Counted from the stretch's first letter, positions 1 through 10,165 are shown. The stretch is DNA of 64,000 bases from Shewanella holmiensis (GCF_025370255.1 NZ_JAMTCD010000002.1:186001-250000); one strand, 5' to 3'. A program made the numbers and translations. The notes: a model not told the origin generated them from the sequence alone.

Positions 1-786
1 TAAACGTGGGAAGGTTTCCACTTCGCCATGGGTAGAACCCATGCCGCCGCCAGCAACTAAGTTAAAACCAATTAGTTCACCTTGTTCGGCAATAGCAATA
101 AAGCCTAAATCGTTAGTGTAAACGTCAACATCATTATCAGGTGGCACTGATACTGCCATTTTGAACTTACGTGGCAAATAGGTTTTGCCATACACAGGCT
201 CATGGGTTTCGGTATCTAATAACTTTTCTTCATCTAACCAAATTTCTGCATAAGCACGCGTGTGCGGCAGCAAGTGATCAGATAACTCTTTGGCTACTGC
301 GTAAGCTTGTTGATGTAACTTAGATTCAACAGGGTTTGGGTTACACATCACGTTACGGTTAACGTCACCACAGGCGGCGATAGAATCCAGCGCAGCTCTG
401 TCTAATCCTTGAATCAACGTTTTCAGATTACGCTTTGGAATACCGTGATACTGAAACGTTTGACGCGTAGTTAAACGAATGCTGTTTGAGGTGGTTAAAG
501 TGGACGAAATTTTATCCACATCTAACCACTGTGCTGGTGAACAAATACCACCTGGCACACGCGCTCGAAGCATAAAACTATATAAAGGCTCTAATTTTTG
601 CTCTTTACGTTCATTACGTAAATCACGGTCATCTTGCTGGTAAAATCCGTGGAATTTAATTAACTGCTGATCGCCATCACTAAACGATCCCGTTACTTGA
701 GTATCTAAACCCTCTTGAATGGTACCGCGCAGATAATCACTGTCGATTTTTAAATATTCGTTTACTGCTAACTTTTGCTCACTCAT
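1..786 (-). CDS. cysI: Sulfite reductase hemoprotein beta subunit, N-terminal part
   Basis: This is the first 262 codons of the siroheme/4Fe-4S subunit of assimilatory NADPH-sulfite reductase; the rest lies beyond the left edge. The subunit reduces sulfite to sulfide with electrons from CysJ. The visible part starts [13 protein letters not shown] and contains the family segments [27 protein letters not shown] and [14 protein letters not shown], which belong to the nitrite/sulfite reductase ferredoxin-like and first siroheme-binding regions. The ATG at 784-786 is preceded by AAGAGGCGG, a good ribosome binding site. It lies 120 bp downstream of cysJ on the same strand and is probably cotranscribed with it. 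Confidence 0.95.
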   Translation of the reverse strand, partial: MSEQKLAVNEYLKIDSDYLRGTIQEGLDTQVTGSFSDGDQQLIKFHGFYQQDDRDLRNERKEQKLEPLYSFMLRARVPGGICSPAQWLDVDKISSTLTTSNSIRLTTRQTFQYHGIPKRNLKTLIQGLDRAALDSIAACGDVNRNVMCNPNPVESKLHQQAYAVAKELSDHLLPHTRAYAEIWLDEEKLLDTETHEPVYGKTYLPRKFKMAVSVPPDNDVDVYTNDLGFIAIAEQGELIGFNLVAGGGMGSTHGEVETFPRL

Positions 787-906
787 GGTGACCGCCTCTT
801 ATTCGATAATCACTTAGCTGCAATATTGCTGTGTAATGACTCATCAAGTCGCAATTTTCACTCGGCAGCTAAGCCTAATATACGTTGTTTAGGTTAACCT
901 TGACGC

Positions 907-2697
907 TTAATACACGTCTTTTTGGTAACGTTTGCTGCTGCGTAATTCTTCAAAATAAGTCTCTGCAGCTTCAGGTGTTAATCCACCCTCGGTAACGGCA
1001 ACATTCAACAATGCCTGGTGAACATCTTTTGCCATACGTTCGGCATCACCGCAGATATAAACGTGAGCCCCATCTTGTAACCATTGCCATACAAGACTTG
1101 CTTGTTGGGTGATGCGATGTTGCACATAGACTTTCTCCGCTTGGTCACGAGAAAACGCGACATCTAATCGGCTTAAGTCACCATTTTTCAGATACTGTTG
1201 CCATTCAACCTGATACAAGAAGTCTTGTTCAAAGTGAGGGTTACCGAAGAATAACCAGCTATTGCCCTCTACGCCATCTGCAACACGTTGCTGCATAAAG
1301 GCGCGAAAAGGTGCGACACCTGTACCAGGACCAACCATAATCACTGGCGTTTGTGGATTTTCTGGTAAGCGGAAATGATTATTCGGCTCAACATATACCT
1401 TCACTTCCTGACCTTCTTCAGCGGATGCTAAGAAGTGTGATGCGCCGCCAAATCTTGCTTGTCCTTCACGCTCATCTTCAACCAAGGCGACCGTTAAGTG
1501 CACTTCAGTTTCGACTTCAGCCTGGCTAGAAGCAATTGAATATAAACGCGGTGTTAACGGACGTAATACTTCAACTAATTGTTCAGCAGTCACTTTAGCA
1601 GGATAGATTTTGACTAAATCAGCCAGTTGGTGCTTAAGAATAAACTGACGCGTTTGCTCTTTATCTTCACTTAATGCCAACAAATCTGCGTTAGCGCTAA
1701 ACTCTGCCCAAGCTTTAACAAGACCTGGATATAACTGGGTCAACTCTTTCTTGTCAGTTAATGCAGCTTCCAGACTTAACACCTCTTTACCAACGGTCAC
1801 TTCAGTTGCTGGATTTAAAGCCAAACCTGAAATAATTTCATTCACTAAGTTTTGGTTGTTACTAAACCAAATACCTAATGCATCGCCGACTTGGTAAGTA
1901 ATGCCTGACTCGCCTAAATCAATTTCAACGTGGCGAACATCACGGTCAGAATCCCGACCGGTAAGTTTTTGGCTAACTAATACTTCAGCGGTGTAAGGCT
2001 TTTGCTTGGTAAACTCACTGCTTGAAGCCTGTGCTGGCGCTAAAGACACCACACTTGCACCCGCTGTTTGAATATGCGGTTTAACCGCTTCAACAACACT
2101 GTCTTGCCAATCTGCAGCAGCTTGCTCGTAATCAACATCACATTCAGCTAACGGTAATAATTGCTTAGCCCCTAATGCCGCAAAACGCGCATCAAAGTCT
2201 TTACCGGTTTGGCAGTAAAACTCGTAACTTGAGTCACCTAATGCTAATACCGAATAATGTAAGTTATCTAATTTTGGCGCACGTTTTGATGCTAAAAACT
2301 TATGCAATTCCATAGCGTCATCAGGTGCTTCACCTTCACCATGGGTACTGACCACGGCTAATAATAAGGTTTCTTGCTTCAACTGGCGCACATTGTACTC
2401 GCCCATTGATGTTAAGTTCACCGTATAACCTTGTGCCTGCGCTTTAGCGGCCAATTCAGTTGCAACGCCGCGACCGTTACCAGTTTGGCTGCCATATAGA
2501 ATGGTAACTGTTTGGCTTGCACTGGTTTGCGCAGCGCCATCAGATGCGACTACCTGACCTTGGTTAGCGCTTGCAGCTAAGTAGCCACTCACCCAAGCAA
2601 GTTGTACAGCGGATAACTCAGAGGTGAGTTGTTTTAGCTTATCAACTTGTCCTTGTGACAATGGTGAAGCTAATGCAGATAGTTCTTTTAACAACAT
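907..2697 (-). CDS. cysJ: Sulfite reductase flavoprotein alpha subunit
   Basis: The 596-residue flavoprotein takes electrons from NADPH through FAD and FMN to the CysI hemoprotein. The flavodoxin-like FMN domain begins near residue 66 with ILYGSQTGNGRG, followed by STHGEGEAPDDA. The FAD and NADPH domains show RLYSIASS, GPGTGVAPFRAF, YICGDAERMAKDV and the usual C-terminal tail YFEELRSSKRYQKDVY. The length agrees with E. coli CysJ (599). It heads a cysJ-cysI unit transcribed away from pntA. The upstream region holds an ATTCC-N5-GGAAT inverted repeat that may be a regulator site. PntAB, encoded divergently, makes the NADPH this enzyme consumes. Confidence 0.97.
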   Translation of the reverse strand: MLLKELSALASPLSQGQVDKLKQLTSELSAVQLAWVSGYLAASANQGQVVASDGAAQTSASQTVTILYGSQTGNGRGVATELAAKAQAQGYTVNLTSMGEYNVRQLKQETLLLAVVSTHGEGEAPDDAMELHKFLASKRAPKLDNLHYSVLALGDSSYEFYCQTGKDFDARFAALGAKQLLPLAECDVDYEQAAADWQDSVVEAVKPHIQTAGASVVSLAPAQASSSEFTKQKPYTAEVLVSQKLTGRDSDRDVRHVEIDLGESGITYQVGDALGIWFSNNQNLVNEIISGLALNPATEVTVGKEVLSLEAALTDKKELTQLYPGLVKAWAEFSANADLLALSEDKEQTRQFILKHQLADLVKIYPAKVTAEQLVEVLRPLTPRLYSIASSQAEVETEVHLTVALVEDEREGQARFGGASHFLASAEEGQEVKVYVEPNNHFRLPENPQTPVIMVGPGTGVAPFRAFMQQRVADGVEGNSWLFFGNPHFEQDFLYQVEWQQYLKNGDLSRLDVAFSRDQAEKVYVQHRITQQASLVWQWLQDGAHVYICGDAERMAKDVHQALLNVAVTEGGLTPEAAETYFEELRSSKRYQKDVY

Positions 2698-2776
2698 AAG
2701 ACGGCCTTATAACAGTGTAATGTAGCCAAGCTTACTCCTGTCGACTAAAAGCAAAAAAGAATAAAAGATAATTTTT

Positions 2777-2793
2777 TATTCCATTTAGGAATA
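2777..2793. promoter_or_regulatory. Inverted repeat upstream of cysJ (candidate operator)
   Basis: TATTCC-ATTTA-GGAATA has perfect 6-bp arms and lies about 80 bp upstream of the cysJ start. A second ATTCC-N5-GGAAT copy sits 204 bp away on the pntA side. For a cysJI promoter CysB would be the natural candidate regulator, but that is inference; I cannot score a CysB matrix here. Confidence 0.4.
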
Positions 2794-2981
2794 TGCAAAG
2801 GTGTTTTTTTAGGCTACAAAAGTGTGGGTTAGTTAAAACTTTTTAATTTCCCTTAATTAAAACAGCGTTTATTAACCTTGTAGCACTTGTGCGATTGAAG
2901 TGTCTGCAGCAAGCTAGACAATTGGATTAACTATTGATTATCTATCAGGTTAATTGTTCTCTGAAAAAGACAATAAAAACC

Positions 2982-2996
2982 ATTCCCAGAAGGAAT
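2982..2996. promoter_or_regulatory. Second ATTCC-N5-GGAAT inverted repeat
   Basis: ATTCC-CAGAA-GGAAT has the same arms and the same 5-bp spacer as the repeat at 2777-2793 and lies 160 bp upstream of pntA, just before the structured leader. The shared geometry suggests that one factor may bind both and act on both divergent genes. Confidence 0.35.
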
Positions 2997-3011
2997 TGTT
3001 AACAGAGACGT

Positions 3012-3119
3012 ATTGATGTTCACCTAGTCACATCAATGCCAGCCTAATTCGATGATTTGTTGATTACGACCGTTAGCAAATCATCATGTGAAACTATGAT
3101 GCAATTCGGCTGGGGAGCC
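3012..3119 (+). promoter_or_regulatory. Structured 5' leader of pntA with competing stems
   Basis: Hairpin 1 is ATTGATGT (3012-3019) with ACATCAAT (3030-3037). It is followed at once by a long stem in which CCAGCC-T-AATT (3039-3049) pairs with AATT-C-GGCTGG (3103-3113). Inside it GATGATTTG (3051-3059) pairs with CAAATCATC (3077-3085). This inner stem overlaps an alternative hairpin, CATCAT (3082-3087) with ATGATG (3096-3101), and the outer stem overlaps GGCT/AGCC (3108-3111 with 3116-3119). Mutually exclusive stems directly upstream of a start codon are typical of cis-regulatory RNA. No known riboswitch class is recognised. The rest of 2698-3156 is AT-rich promoter DNA. Confidence 0.45.
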
Positions 3120-3156
3120 TTATTGCATTTTAATCATTAACCATCAGGGATCAGTC

Positions 3157-4683
3157 ATGCAGATTGGAATACCGAGAGAAAGTATCGCAGGTGAAACGCG
3201 CGCAGCAGCGACGCCAGCAACCGTGGTACAACTAAAAAAGCTCGGCTTTAGTGTGGCCATAGAGGCGGATGTTGGTAAATTATCAAGTTTTGATAATGCC
3301 GCATTTGAACACGCTGGGGCCGAAATTGTAGAAGATGCGTTTCAAGCTGACTTTATTTTTAAAGTTAACGCACCTACAGATGATGAAATTGAGAAAATGA
3401 AGCCTGGCACCACGATTGTCAGCTTTATTTGGCCTGCTCAAAATCCTGAATTGGTTGAGAAGTTAGCTCAGAAAAAAATCACCGTGATGGCGATGGACAT
3501 GGTGCCACGTATTTCACGAGCCCAGTCATTAGATGCCCTATCGTCTATGGCCAATATTGGTGGTTACCGTGCAGTCGTAGAAGCCGCACATGAATTTGGA
3601 CGCTTCTTTACTGGCCAAATTACCGCCGCAGGTAAAGTCCCGCCAGCCAAAGTACTGGTAATTGGCGCTGGTGTTGCCGGTCTTGCCGCGATTGGTGCCG
3701 CAGGCTCATTAGGCGCAATCGTGCGGGCATTTGATACTCGTCTTGAAGTGGCTGAGCAAATCGAATCAATGGGTGGTGAGTTTTTAAAACTCGAGTTTGA
3801 AAATACCGAAGGCGGTTCTTCTGACGGCTACGCAAAAGTCATGTCAGAAGAGTTTATTGCGGCTGAAATGGCATTATTTGCCGAGCAAGCCAAAGATGTG
3901 GATATCATTATTACCACAGCGCTTATTCCTGGTCGCCCTGCGCCTAAGCTTATTACTAAAGACATGGTTGATAGTATGAAGTCAGGCTCAGTGATCGTCG
4001 ATTTGGCTGCGGCCACTGGCGGTAACTGTGAATATACCGTAACGGGTGAAAAATTTATCACAGATAACGGCGTAAAAGTACTAGGTTACACTGACCTTCC
4101 AGGTCGCCTTCCTGCACAATCATCACAACTATACGGCACTAACCTTGTTAACTTGATGAAGTTAATGTGCAAAGAGAAAGACGGTAACGCCGTACTTAAC
4201 TTTGAAGATGTGGTTATGCGTAACATGACGGTTACCCACGAGGGTGAAATTACTTTCCCACCACCAGCCATTTCGGTGTCAGCTGCACCAGCCAAACCGG
4301 CTGCGGCGCCTGTGACCAAAGCGGCTGAGCCCAAAGCCCCTTCTAAGCTTAAGTACGTTTTAGGTGCTGCGGGCATTGCCGCTTTTGCAGCCATCGCATC
4401 CGTTGCCCCTACAGAGTTCTTATCTCACTTTACGGTATTTATATTGTCATGTGTGGTGGGTTACTACGTGGTCTGGAACGTGTCTCACTCATTACACACA
4501 CCGCTAATGTCCGTAACCAATGCAATTTCAGGCATTATTGTGGTGGGGGCATTACTGCAAATAGGCCAGGGATCAGCTTTAGTTACCGCGCTGTCATTTG
4601 TTGCTGTGTTAATTGCAAGTATTAACATTTTTGGTGGTTTTACCGTCACTCAGCGCATGCTGAAAATGTTCCGTAAAGATTAA
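3157..4683 (+). CDS. pntA: NAD(P) transhydrogenase subunit alpha
   Basis: The 508-residue subunit of the proton-translocating transhydrogenase binds NAD(H) in its cytoplasmic domain I and contributes membrane helices; with PntB it uses proton-motive force to make NADPH from NADH. The NAD-binding fold is seen as [13 protein letters not shown] (about 168-180), and [19 protein letters not shown] is the conserved dI segment. An Ala/Pro/Lys-rich linker (about 370-395) leads to four hydrophobic segments from residue 398 on. The length matches E. coli PntA (510). The start is the ATG after a weak CAGGGA site, at the end of a strongly folding leader. pntB follows 11 bp later. Confidence 0.97.
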   Translation: MQIGIPRESIAGETRAAATPATVVQLKKLGFSVAIEADVGKLSSFDNAAFEHAGAEIVEDAFQADFIFKVNAPTDDEIEKMKPGTTIVSFIWPAQNPELVEKLAQKKITVMAMDMVPRISRAQSLDALSSMANIGGYRAVVEAAHEFGRFFTGQITAAGKVPPAKVLVIGAGVAGLAAIGAAGSLGAIVRAFDTRLEVAEQIESMGGEFLKLEFENTEGGSSDGYAKVMSEEFIAAEMALFAEQAKDVDIIITTALIPGRPAPKLITKDMVDSMKSGSVIVDLAAATGGNCEYTVTGEKFITDNGVKVLGYTDLPGRLPAQSSQLYGTNLVNLMKLMCKEKDGNAVLNFEDVVMRNMTVTHEGEITFPPPAISVSAAPAKPAAAPVTKAAEPKAPSKLKYVLGAAGIAAFAAIASVAPTEFLSHFTVFILSCVVGYYVVWNVSHSLHTPLMSVTNAISGIIVVGALLQIGQGSALVTALSFVAVLIASINIFGGFTVTQRMLKMFRKD

Positions 4684-4694
4684 GGGGAATTATC

Positions 4695-6182
4695 GTGTCA
4701 GAAGGACTGGTAACAGCATCGTATATTGTCGCGGCGGTATTCTTTATTTTAAGCCTTGCGGGGCTTTCAAAACAAGAAACAGCTAAAAACGGCAATTTAT
4801 TTGGCATCATAGGGATGACCATTGCGCTTGGCGCAACCATTTTAAACCCGAGTACCACTGGCGTAGTGTGGATTATTTTAGCAATGGTGATTGGCGGCGC
4901 AATTGGTGTCCGTTTAGCTCTCAAAGTTGAAATGACCGAAATGCCTGAACTCGTTGCCATTCTTCACAGCTTTGTGGGTATGGCAGCAGTATTAGTGGGC
5001 TACAACAGCTTTATCGATTTACACCCACAAGCCATTAATGAAATTGTGGTTGCCATTGGTAGTGATTTAGATACTACTCTTGCAACCGCTGAGGCGGCAT
5101 TTGCTCAGGCGAGTCAGGCTCAGCAAGATAGTCATCACCTGACTGGCGCTATGCTGAACATTCACCTTGTAGAAGTTTTCCTCGGTGTGTTCATTGGCGC
5201 GGTAACCTTCACAGGCTCTGTCGTTGCATTTGGTAAATTGCGCGGATTAATTCCATCAAAAGCATTAACCTTACCGCATCGCCATAAGATGAATCTTGTA
5301 GCAGTCATTGTATCGTTAATTTTAATGGTGCAATTTGTGCAAACCGGTGGCGCAATCACGCCTATCCTCATTATGACTTTAATAGCCTTCGCATTTGGTT
5401 GGCATTTAGTTGCCTCTATTGGCGGAGCGGATATGCCAGTTGTGGTGTCAATGCTGAACTCATACTCAGGTTGGGCTGCTGCAGCTGCTGGTTTCATGCT
5501 ATCAAACGATTTGTTGATCATCGTTGGTGCATTAGTGGGTTCATCAGGCGCGATTCTGTCTTACATTATGTGTAAAGCTATGAACCGCTCATTTATATCT
5601 GTTATCGCAGGTGGATTTGGTAACGATAGTGCGGCATCTACAGGCGAGGAAGAAGTGGGTGAATACCGCGAAACCACCGCAGAAGATGTGGCTGATATGC
5701 TGAGAAACTCTGATTCAGTTATCATCACTCCAGGCTACGGTATGGCAGTGGCGCAAGCTCAATATCCTGTGGCTGAAATCACCCGTAAGTTACGTGACTT
5801 AGGCATTAAAGTTCGCTTTGGTATTCATCCTGTTGCAGGACGTTTACCTGGTCATATGAACGTATTATTGGCTGAAGCAAAAGTACCTTATGACATCGTA
5901 TTAGAGATGGATGAAATCAATGAAGATTTCTCTGACACAGATACCGTGTTAGTGATTGGTGCCAATGACACAGTAAACCCAGCGGCAATGGAAGATCCAA
6001 ACAGTCCGATTGCTGGTATGCCAGTGTTAGAAGTGTGGAAAGCACAAAACGTTATTGGCTTTAAACGTTCAATGAATACTGGCTATGCTGGTGTGCAAAA
6101 TCCGTTGTTCTTTAAAGACAATACCCAAATGTTATTTGGTGATGCCAAAGATAGTGTAGAAGCTATTCTAAAAGCGCTGTAA
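4695..6182 (+). CDS. pntB: NAD(P) transhydrogenase subunit beta
   Basis: PntB carries the remaining membrane helices of the proton channel and the NADP(H)-binding domain III. The N-terminal half is almost all membrane helix ([35 protein letters not shown]); the C-terminal domain shows [24 protein letters not shown] and [10 protein letters not shown], the NADP-binding signatures. Translation starts with GTG at 4695 behind AAGGGGA. At 495 residues it is 33 longer than E. coli PntB; the extra residues form a polar, Ala/Gln-rich loop at about 108-152 between two helices. It is cotranscribed with pntA and ends at a strong terminator. Confidence 0.97.
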   Translation: MSEGLVTASYIVAAVFFILSLAGLSKQETAKNGNLFGIIGMTIALGATILNPSTTGVVWIILAMVIGGAIGVRLALKVEMTEMPELVAILHSFVGMAAVLVGYNSFIDLHPQAINEIVVAIGSDLDTTLATAEAAFAQASQAQQDSHHLTGAMLNIHLVEVFLGVFIGAVTFTGSVVAFGKLRGLIPSKALTLPHRHKMNLVAVIVSLILMVQFVQTGGAITPILIMTLIAFAFGWHLVASIGGADMPVVVSMLNSYSGWAAAAAGFMLSNDLLIIVGALVGSSGAILSYIMCKAMNRSFISVIAGGFGNDSAASTGEEEVGEYRETTAEDVADMLRNSDSVIITPGYGMAVAQAQYPVAEITRKLRDLGIKVRFGIHPVAGRLPGHMNVLLAEAKVPYDIVLEMDEINEDFSDTDTVLVIGANDTVNPAAMEDPNSPIAGMPVLEVWKAQNVIGFKRSMNTGYAGVQNPLFFKDNTQMLFGDAKDSVEAILKAL

Positions 6183-6201
6183 CACCGTTAGCGTAAATCA
6201 C

Positions 6202-6231
6202 AAATACCAGCCTAGTGGCTGGTATTTTTTT
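6202..6231 (+). terminator. Rho-independent terminator after pntB
   Basis: AAATACCAGCC pairs with GGCTGGTATTT around a TAGT loop and runs into a T tract, 20 bp after the pntB stop codon. Confidence 0.92.
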
Positions 6232-6581
6232 GGCTTTTTTCGGTGTTATAAATTGGTGAAGATGTTATCTTAAAAATTAATCTAAGGTTTACCCTTAACC
6301 TGTAAAATAAACGCTGGTTAAAAATGTAAAATGGCTAAAGTTTTAGTTAATTTATCGCCAGTAATGCGATTAAAGATCTTTTAACACACTCAGGTGATAT
6401 GCAGATATGCGCCCCTTTAATGTGGTTGTATCTTTGATATCGTCTATTGAGCTTAATGACGTTACTTATTAGGCCGCTAATGTCTCAGCGATAATGGATT
6501 CTATACACAAATTAGCACAAGGCATTTTTGAAGGTAATATTTGCCAGCAAGTCGTGATGTAAAAAGGAAAGTTATAGACAA
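6232..6581 (+). other. Intergenic region upstream of the PAS-GGDEF gene
   Basis: This is AT-rich, non-coding DNA that must hold the promoter of the next gene. A 22-codon open frame (6494-6562) lacks a ribosome binding site. AAAAAGGAAAG at 6561-6571 is the Shine-Dalgarno of the gene that follows. No riboswitch or repeat is recognised. Confidence 0.5.
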
Positions 6582-7610
6582 ATGGATGGCTCAACAAATG
6601 AGTTGCAACAATTACAAGCTAAAATCGCCAAGCTACAAAGCGAGCTATCAGATTACCAATTACAGGTATCTGAGCTAGAAAAAGCAAAACTGCAACTCCA
6701 GCAAACTCTCAAACTGACTGAAGAAAAGCTCCATGCGACATTAGATGGCACGGGCTTATGTCTGTGGGAACAAGATATCCCTAGCGGAATTCTGACCATG
6801 TACAATCAGGAGTGGGGGGCACTACTAGGTTATACCTTAGAGGAGCGACCTGCCCATATCGACAGCTGGAAATCGCATCTTCATCCTGAAGATAAAGATT
6901 GGGTCATTAAAGCGTTTTACGACCATGTGGAAGGTAAAGAGAATGTCTACCGCGCGGTGCATCGAATGATTCATAAAGATGGCAGTGTTAGTTGGGTATC
7001 TGATCGCGGCCGGATTATTGAGTTTACACAAAACGGTCAGCCTAAACGCATTATGGGCACCCACACAGATATTACTCAAGAAAAACGCTACGAACAGGAA
7101 TTGGCACGATTAGCCCATTATGACCCCCTCACTAACCTACTTAATCGTAATGCCCTCAAAAATCACTATCAAAAAAACTTCAAACACCCGCAAGCTAAAG
7201 GAGCGTTAATTTTTATTGATTTAGATGGTTTTAAGGGAATTAATGATAAAGCGGGTCATCGTATTGGTGATTTACTCTTAATCCATGTCGCTAATACCAT
7301 TAGCCAGACGGCTAAAACTATGTTGGACAAAGGCCAGCATGCGATCGCTCGAATTGGCGGTGATGAATTTGTGATTTTAACCACAGTTCATCAAGCAGAA
7401 ATATTAACCCCCTTTACCCAAACCTTATTACAACAATTTAACCATCCCACCACCATTGAACAGCACAAAGCCCAAATTGGTTTGAGCATTGGGGTGTGTG
7501 CTTTTTCAGCCTCGACGACTTTCGCCTATGCTTATGAGCAAGCAGACAAAGCCATGTACCAGGTTAAACAACAGGGTAAGCATGACGTGGTGTTTGTTTC
7601 ACTACTTTAA
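6582..7610 (+). CDS. Diguanylate cyclase with coiled coil and PAS domain
   Basis: The 342-residue soluble protein likely makes c-di-GMP from GTP. Residues 4-52 are heptad-like (Leu, Gln, Lys, Glu) and predicted coiled coil. A PAS fold spans about 50-166 (HPEDKDWV, HKDGSVSWV, GTHTDITQEKR). The GGDEF domain follows from LARLAHYDPLTNLLNRNAL, with an intact GGDEF active site at 259-263. The product-inhibition I-site, normally RxxD upstream of GGDEF, reads KGQH here, so feedback inhibition is probably absent. There are no membrane segments. It is a single-gene unit, with pntAB upstream and a convergent TonB receptor gene downstream. The PAS ligand is unknown. Confidence 0.88.
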   Translation: MDGSTNELQQLQAKIAKLQSELSDYQLQVSELEKAKLQLQQTLKLTEEKLHATLDGTGLCLWEQDIPSGILTMYNQEWGALLGYTLEERPAHIDSWKSHLHPEDKDWVIKAFYDHVEGKENVYRAVHRMIHKDGSVSWVSDRGRIIEFTQNGQPKRIMGTHTDITQEKRYEQELARLAHYDPLTNLLNRNALKNHYQKNFKHPQAKGALIFIDLDGFKGINDKAGHRIGDLLLIHVANTISQTAKTMLDKGQHAIARIGGDEFVILTTVHQAEILTPFTQTLLQQFNHPTTIEQHKAQIGLSIGVCAFSASTTFAYAYEQADKAMYQVKQQGKHDVVFVSLL

Positions 7611-7871
7611 TCTTAAACCTAACATGACTCGCCTTGGCATTTAGCTCAGTGCGAAAGTGGCCCCAATAAGTAACGCTTATTCATTGCTTGGCGCCATACA
7701 AGATTAGCGCTTGAATAGCATCGACAAGCTTTTAATCTGGCCCAAAAACATCAATTGGTGAATGGGGAATATCGACCATTAACGTGATAGGTTAAAAAGA
7801 CTTAGGGCAATTGAGCTTTGCAGAGTGATGTTATCAGCGTAAAAATATTCGCTAAAGATCAACAAGCATAG
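7611..7871. other. Intergenic region between convergent genes
   Basis: I see no gene, repeat or RNA signature here. The region separates the diguanylate cyclase gene from the terminator of the convergent receptor gene; no clear terminator for the plus-strand gene was found. Confidence 0.5.
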
Positions 7872-7912
7872 ATAACAAAAAAGGGCTAACCATCAATCAT
7901 GGTCAACCCTTT
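7872..7912 (-). terminator. Terminator of the TonB receptor gene
   Basis: On the minus strand AAAGGGTTGACCAT pairs with ATGGTTAGCCCTTT (two mismatches, 5-nt loop) and is followed by TTTGTT, about 50 bp after the stop codon. Confidence 0.75.
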
Positions 7913-7963
7913 GTAGTGGCTTTTTTGGGATCATCTCAGCTAGAAATAATCACCAGTTAACGA

Positions 7964-10165
7964 TTAAAACTTATAGCTATAACCTAAGGTTGCAGACTGT
8001 GGTTTACCAGCAAATACTGAACCGTGTACACGGGTTGTCACGTATGTTTCGTCAAATAAGTTATCAACATTTAAGTACACTTCTGACACATCGTTAATGA
8101 AGTAGCGTGCTGATAAATCAAACACTGTTTTAGAACCAATCAACTCATCCGCAGGAATATCACCTTGGCCCGCTTTAGTGCGCATGTCATCAGTGTATCG
8201 ACCGGCTAGAGTCACCTGCCAGCTTTCTGCAGCTACACCAGCAGATATATACAATTGGTTATCTGGCAAATAAGTTAACGAGTCACCTTTTTTAACGTTA
8301 TCCCAGCTTTCAAAATCAGATGAGAAATCTGAGCCGAATTCAGCATTAGTAAAGGTATAAGCCATTTTCACAGGGAAAGTTATCTCACCTTTTTGATTAA
8401 ACTCATAACCTAGGCTTAATTCTAAACCGCTAACATCCACTTCACCGGCATTGTATTGGTTATCAATGTTGTTATCGTCACAACCTTGCGCAGCTGTACA
8501 GTTACCATGCATATTGCTGTAGTCACCATAGAATGCAATGGCTTCTGAAGTAAATGCACCTTGGTTATAACGTAAGCCTGCTTCATAGTTCCAGCTTTCT
8601 TCCTCTTGACCGTCTGCATTACCTGGCGCTGCTGGAGAGAAACCTTTTTGAACACCGGCTAATAGAATAAGCGCCTCATTCACCTGATAGGTTGCAGATA
8701 AAGAAGGCATAACTGCACTAAAACTGTTATCAACATCTTTGCTTGGTTGACCATCGCGACCAGGATTTGCTTTACCCCAATCTAAACGATTAGTAGTGAC
8801 ATCTTCATAACGAATACCCACAGTAATTGCAAAATCGCCTATGGTCATGCGATCTTGTACAAACAACGCCCAAGCATCAGCACTATCGATACGGTTTGAA
8901 TCTGTACCAGGAATACCACTTTGAGTGCGGTTCATCACTTGGTTGGTGTCTAATTGATAAATGTCCGCCCATTGGTAACGGTCCATTTCATCTTCATGAT
9001 AGCGCGCACCGAATGCAAGCTCATGATTACCCACATAGTAATTTAATTCAGTTTGTAAACCTTGTGATAAATAACTACGGTTATTGGCTTTCACGCTGAC
9101 ATCAATAGGCGCGGTCACTGAGCCTTTGTCAAAATCAGCGGCGTTTTGTACACCACCGCTACTTAAACTTTTACCATCAACTTTATCGGCTTTATACCAG
9201 TTACGGTGAAAGTCGTTATAGTAAGCGGTCGTGCTTAAAGCTAAGTTATCATTAAATTCAATCACATGATTTAACTGAACTTGTTTATGCTCAGTAGTCA
9301 TCTGATCTTTTTGTGATGCTGAATAACGCATAAATGGCGTTGCAGCATAATCTTCATCCGTTAAGCCCATGTAAGTTTCGTTAGAAACCTCATCAGCATA
9401 TTTTAGTTTTAATTCTACAATTTGTTGATATTTAGCTGTTTTGTCAGTTTTGACGCTCACTTTTGCTAACGCATCATTCTTCACAAAACCTGTATCACCG
9501 CCAACACCGTTGATATCACGGAAACCATCGGCTTGATAGCGATAGATTTCAGTCACAGCACCAATTCTTTCGCCTTGACCACCAGCAAATGCGTGCACTT
9601 TACCAAAACCATCTTGGCCAGCAGCAACATCTAATTTACCAGCTAGTTCTGTTTCAGGAATTTGACGAGATAGCATGTTAATTACGCCACCCGTTGTACG
9701 AGGTCCATATTTAACCGTTGAACTACCTTTAAGAATTTCAACACTTTGCATACGCCCTGAAGTAGGGAAATAATAAGCAGCAGGTGATGAGTAAGGCGCT
9801 GGCGCAGCTAATACGCCATCTTCCATTACGGTGATTTTTTCAGAACGATTTTGTCCTGTGCCACGCATACCTAAATTTGGACGTAATCCGTAGCCATCTT
9901 CTTCTTGAATATAAACGCCAGGGATAGACGCCAGAGTGCGCATGATATCGGTATATTTAAACTGCTCAATATCAGCGGCCGAAATAACGTGCGCACTACC
10001 TGGCACGGTATTAACAGGATTACGGCTACCAAAAATAGTAATTTGTTCAATGTTAGTGGTGGCCACCTGCGTATCTTGAGTGACTTTTTCAGCGGCAGTT
10101 GCGCCCATAGACATTAATAATGCACTTGCTAAAACACTCAAACATAAGGTGTTTGACTGGTTCAT
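7964..10165 (-). CDS. TonB-dependent outer-membrane receptor, FecA/siderophore type
   Basis: The 733-residue outer-membrane beta-barrel receptor probably imports a ferric chelate using TonB energy. Residues 1-25 are a signal peptide ending ATAAE. The plug domain follows (NTVPGSAHVISAADI, GMRGTGQNRSEKITVMEDG, SVEILKGSSTVKYGP), then barrel strands up to the typical terminal aromatic residue (LGYSYKF). The plug resembles FecA and related ferric-citrate/siderophore receptors, but there is no N-terminal signalling domain and no fecIR pair nearby, so it is not a surface-signalling receptor. A 19-bp Fur-box-like palindrome lies 35-53 bp upstream, supporting iron regulation. The substrate cannot be told from the sequence. 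Confidence 0.9.
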   Translation of the reverse strand: MNQSNTLCLSVLASALLMSMGATAAEKVTQDTQVATTNIEQITIFGSRNPVNTVPGSAHVISAADIEQFKYTDIMRTLASIPGVYIQEEDGYGLRPNLGMRGTGQNRSEKITVMEDGVLAAPAPYSSPAAYYFPTSGRMQSVEILKGSSTVKYGPRTTGGVINMLSRQIPETELAGKLDVAAGQDGFGKVHAFAGGQGERIGAVTEIYRYQADGFRDINGVGGDTGFVKNDALAKVSVKTDKTAKYQQIVELKLKYADEVSNETYMGLTDEDYAATPFMRYSASQKDQMTTEHKQVQLNHVIEFNDNLALSTTAYYNDFHRNWYKADKVDGKSLSSGGVQNAADFDKGSVTAPIDVSVKANNRSYLSQGLQTELNYYVGNHELAFGARYHEDEMDRYQWADIYQLDTNQVMNRTQSGIPGTDSNRIDSADAWALFVQDRMTIGDFAITVGIRYEDVTTNRLDWGKANPGRDGQPSKDVDNSFSAVMPSLSATYQVNEALILLAGVQKGFSPAAPGNADGQEEESWNYEAGLRYNQGAFTSEAIAFYGDYSNMHGNCTAAQGCDDNNIDNQYNAGEVDVSGLELSLGYEFNQKGEITFPVKMAYTFTNAEFGSDFSSDFESWDNVKKGDSLTYLPDNQLYISAGVAAESWQVTLAGRYTDDMRTKAGQGDIPADELIGSKTVFDLSARYFINDVSEVYLNVDNLFDETYVTTRVHGSVFAGKPQSATLGYSYKF

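Noticed and set aside
6494..6562. Leader peptide of 22 codons before the PAS-GGDEF gene
   Set aside because: No ribosome binding site and no sign of conservation can be seen.
6232..6581. c-di-GMP riboswitch before the diguanylate cyclase
   Set aside because: None of the conserved GEMM sequence blocks is present.
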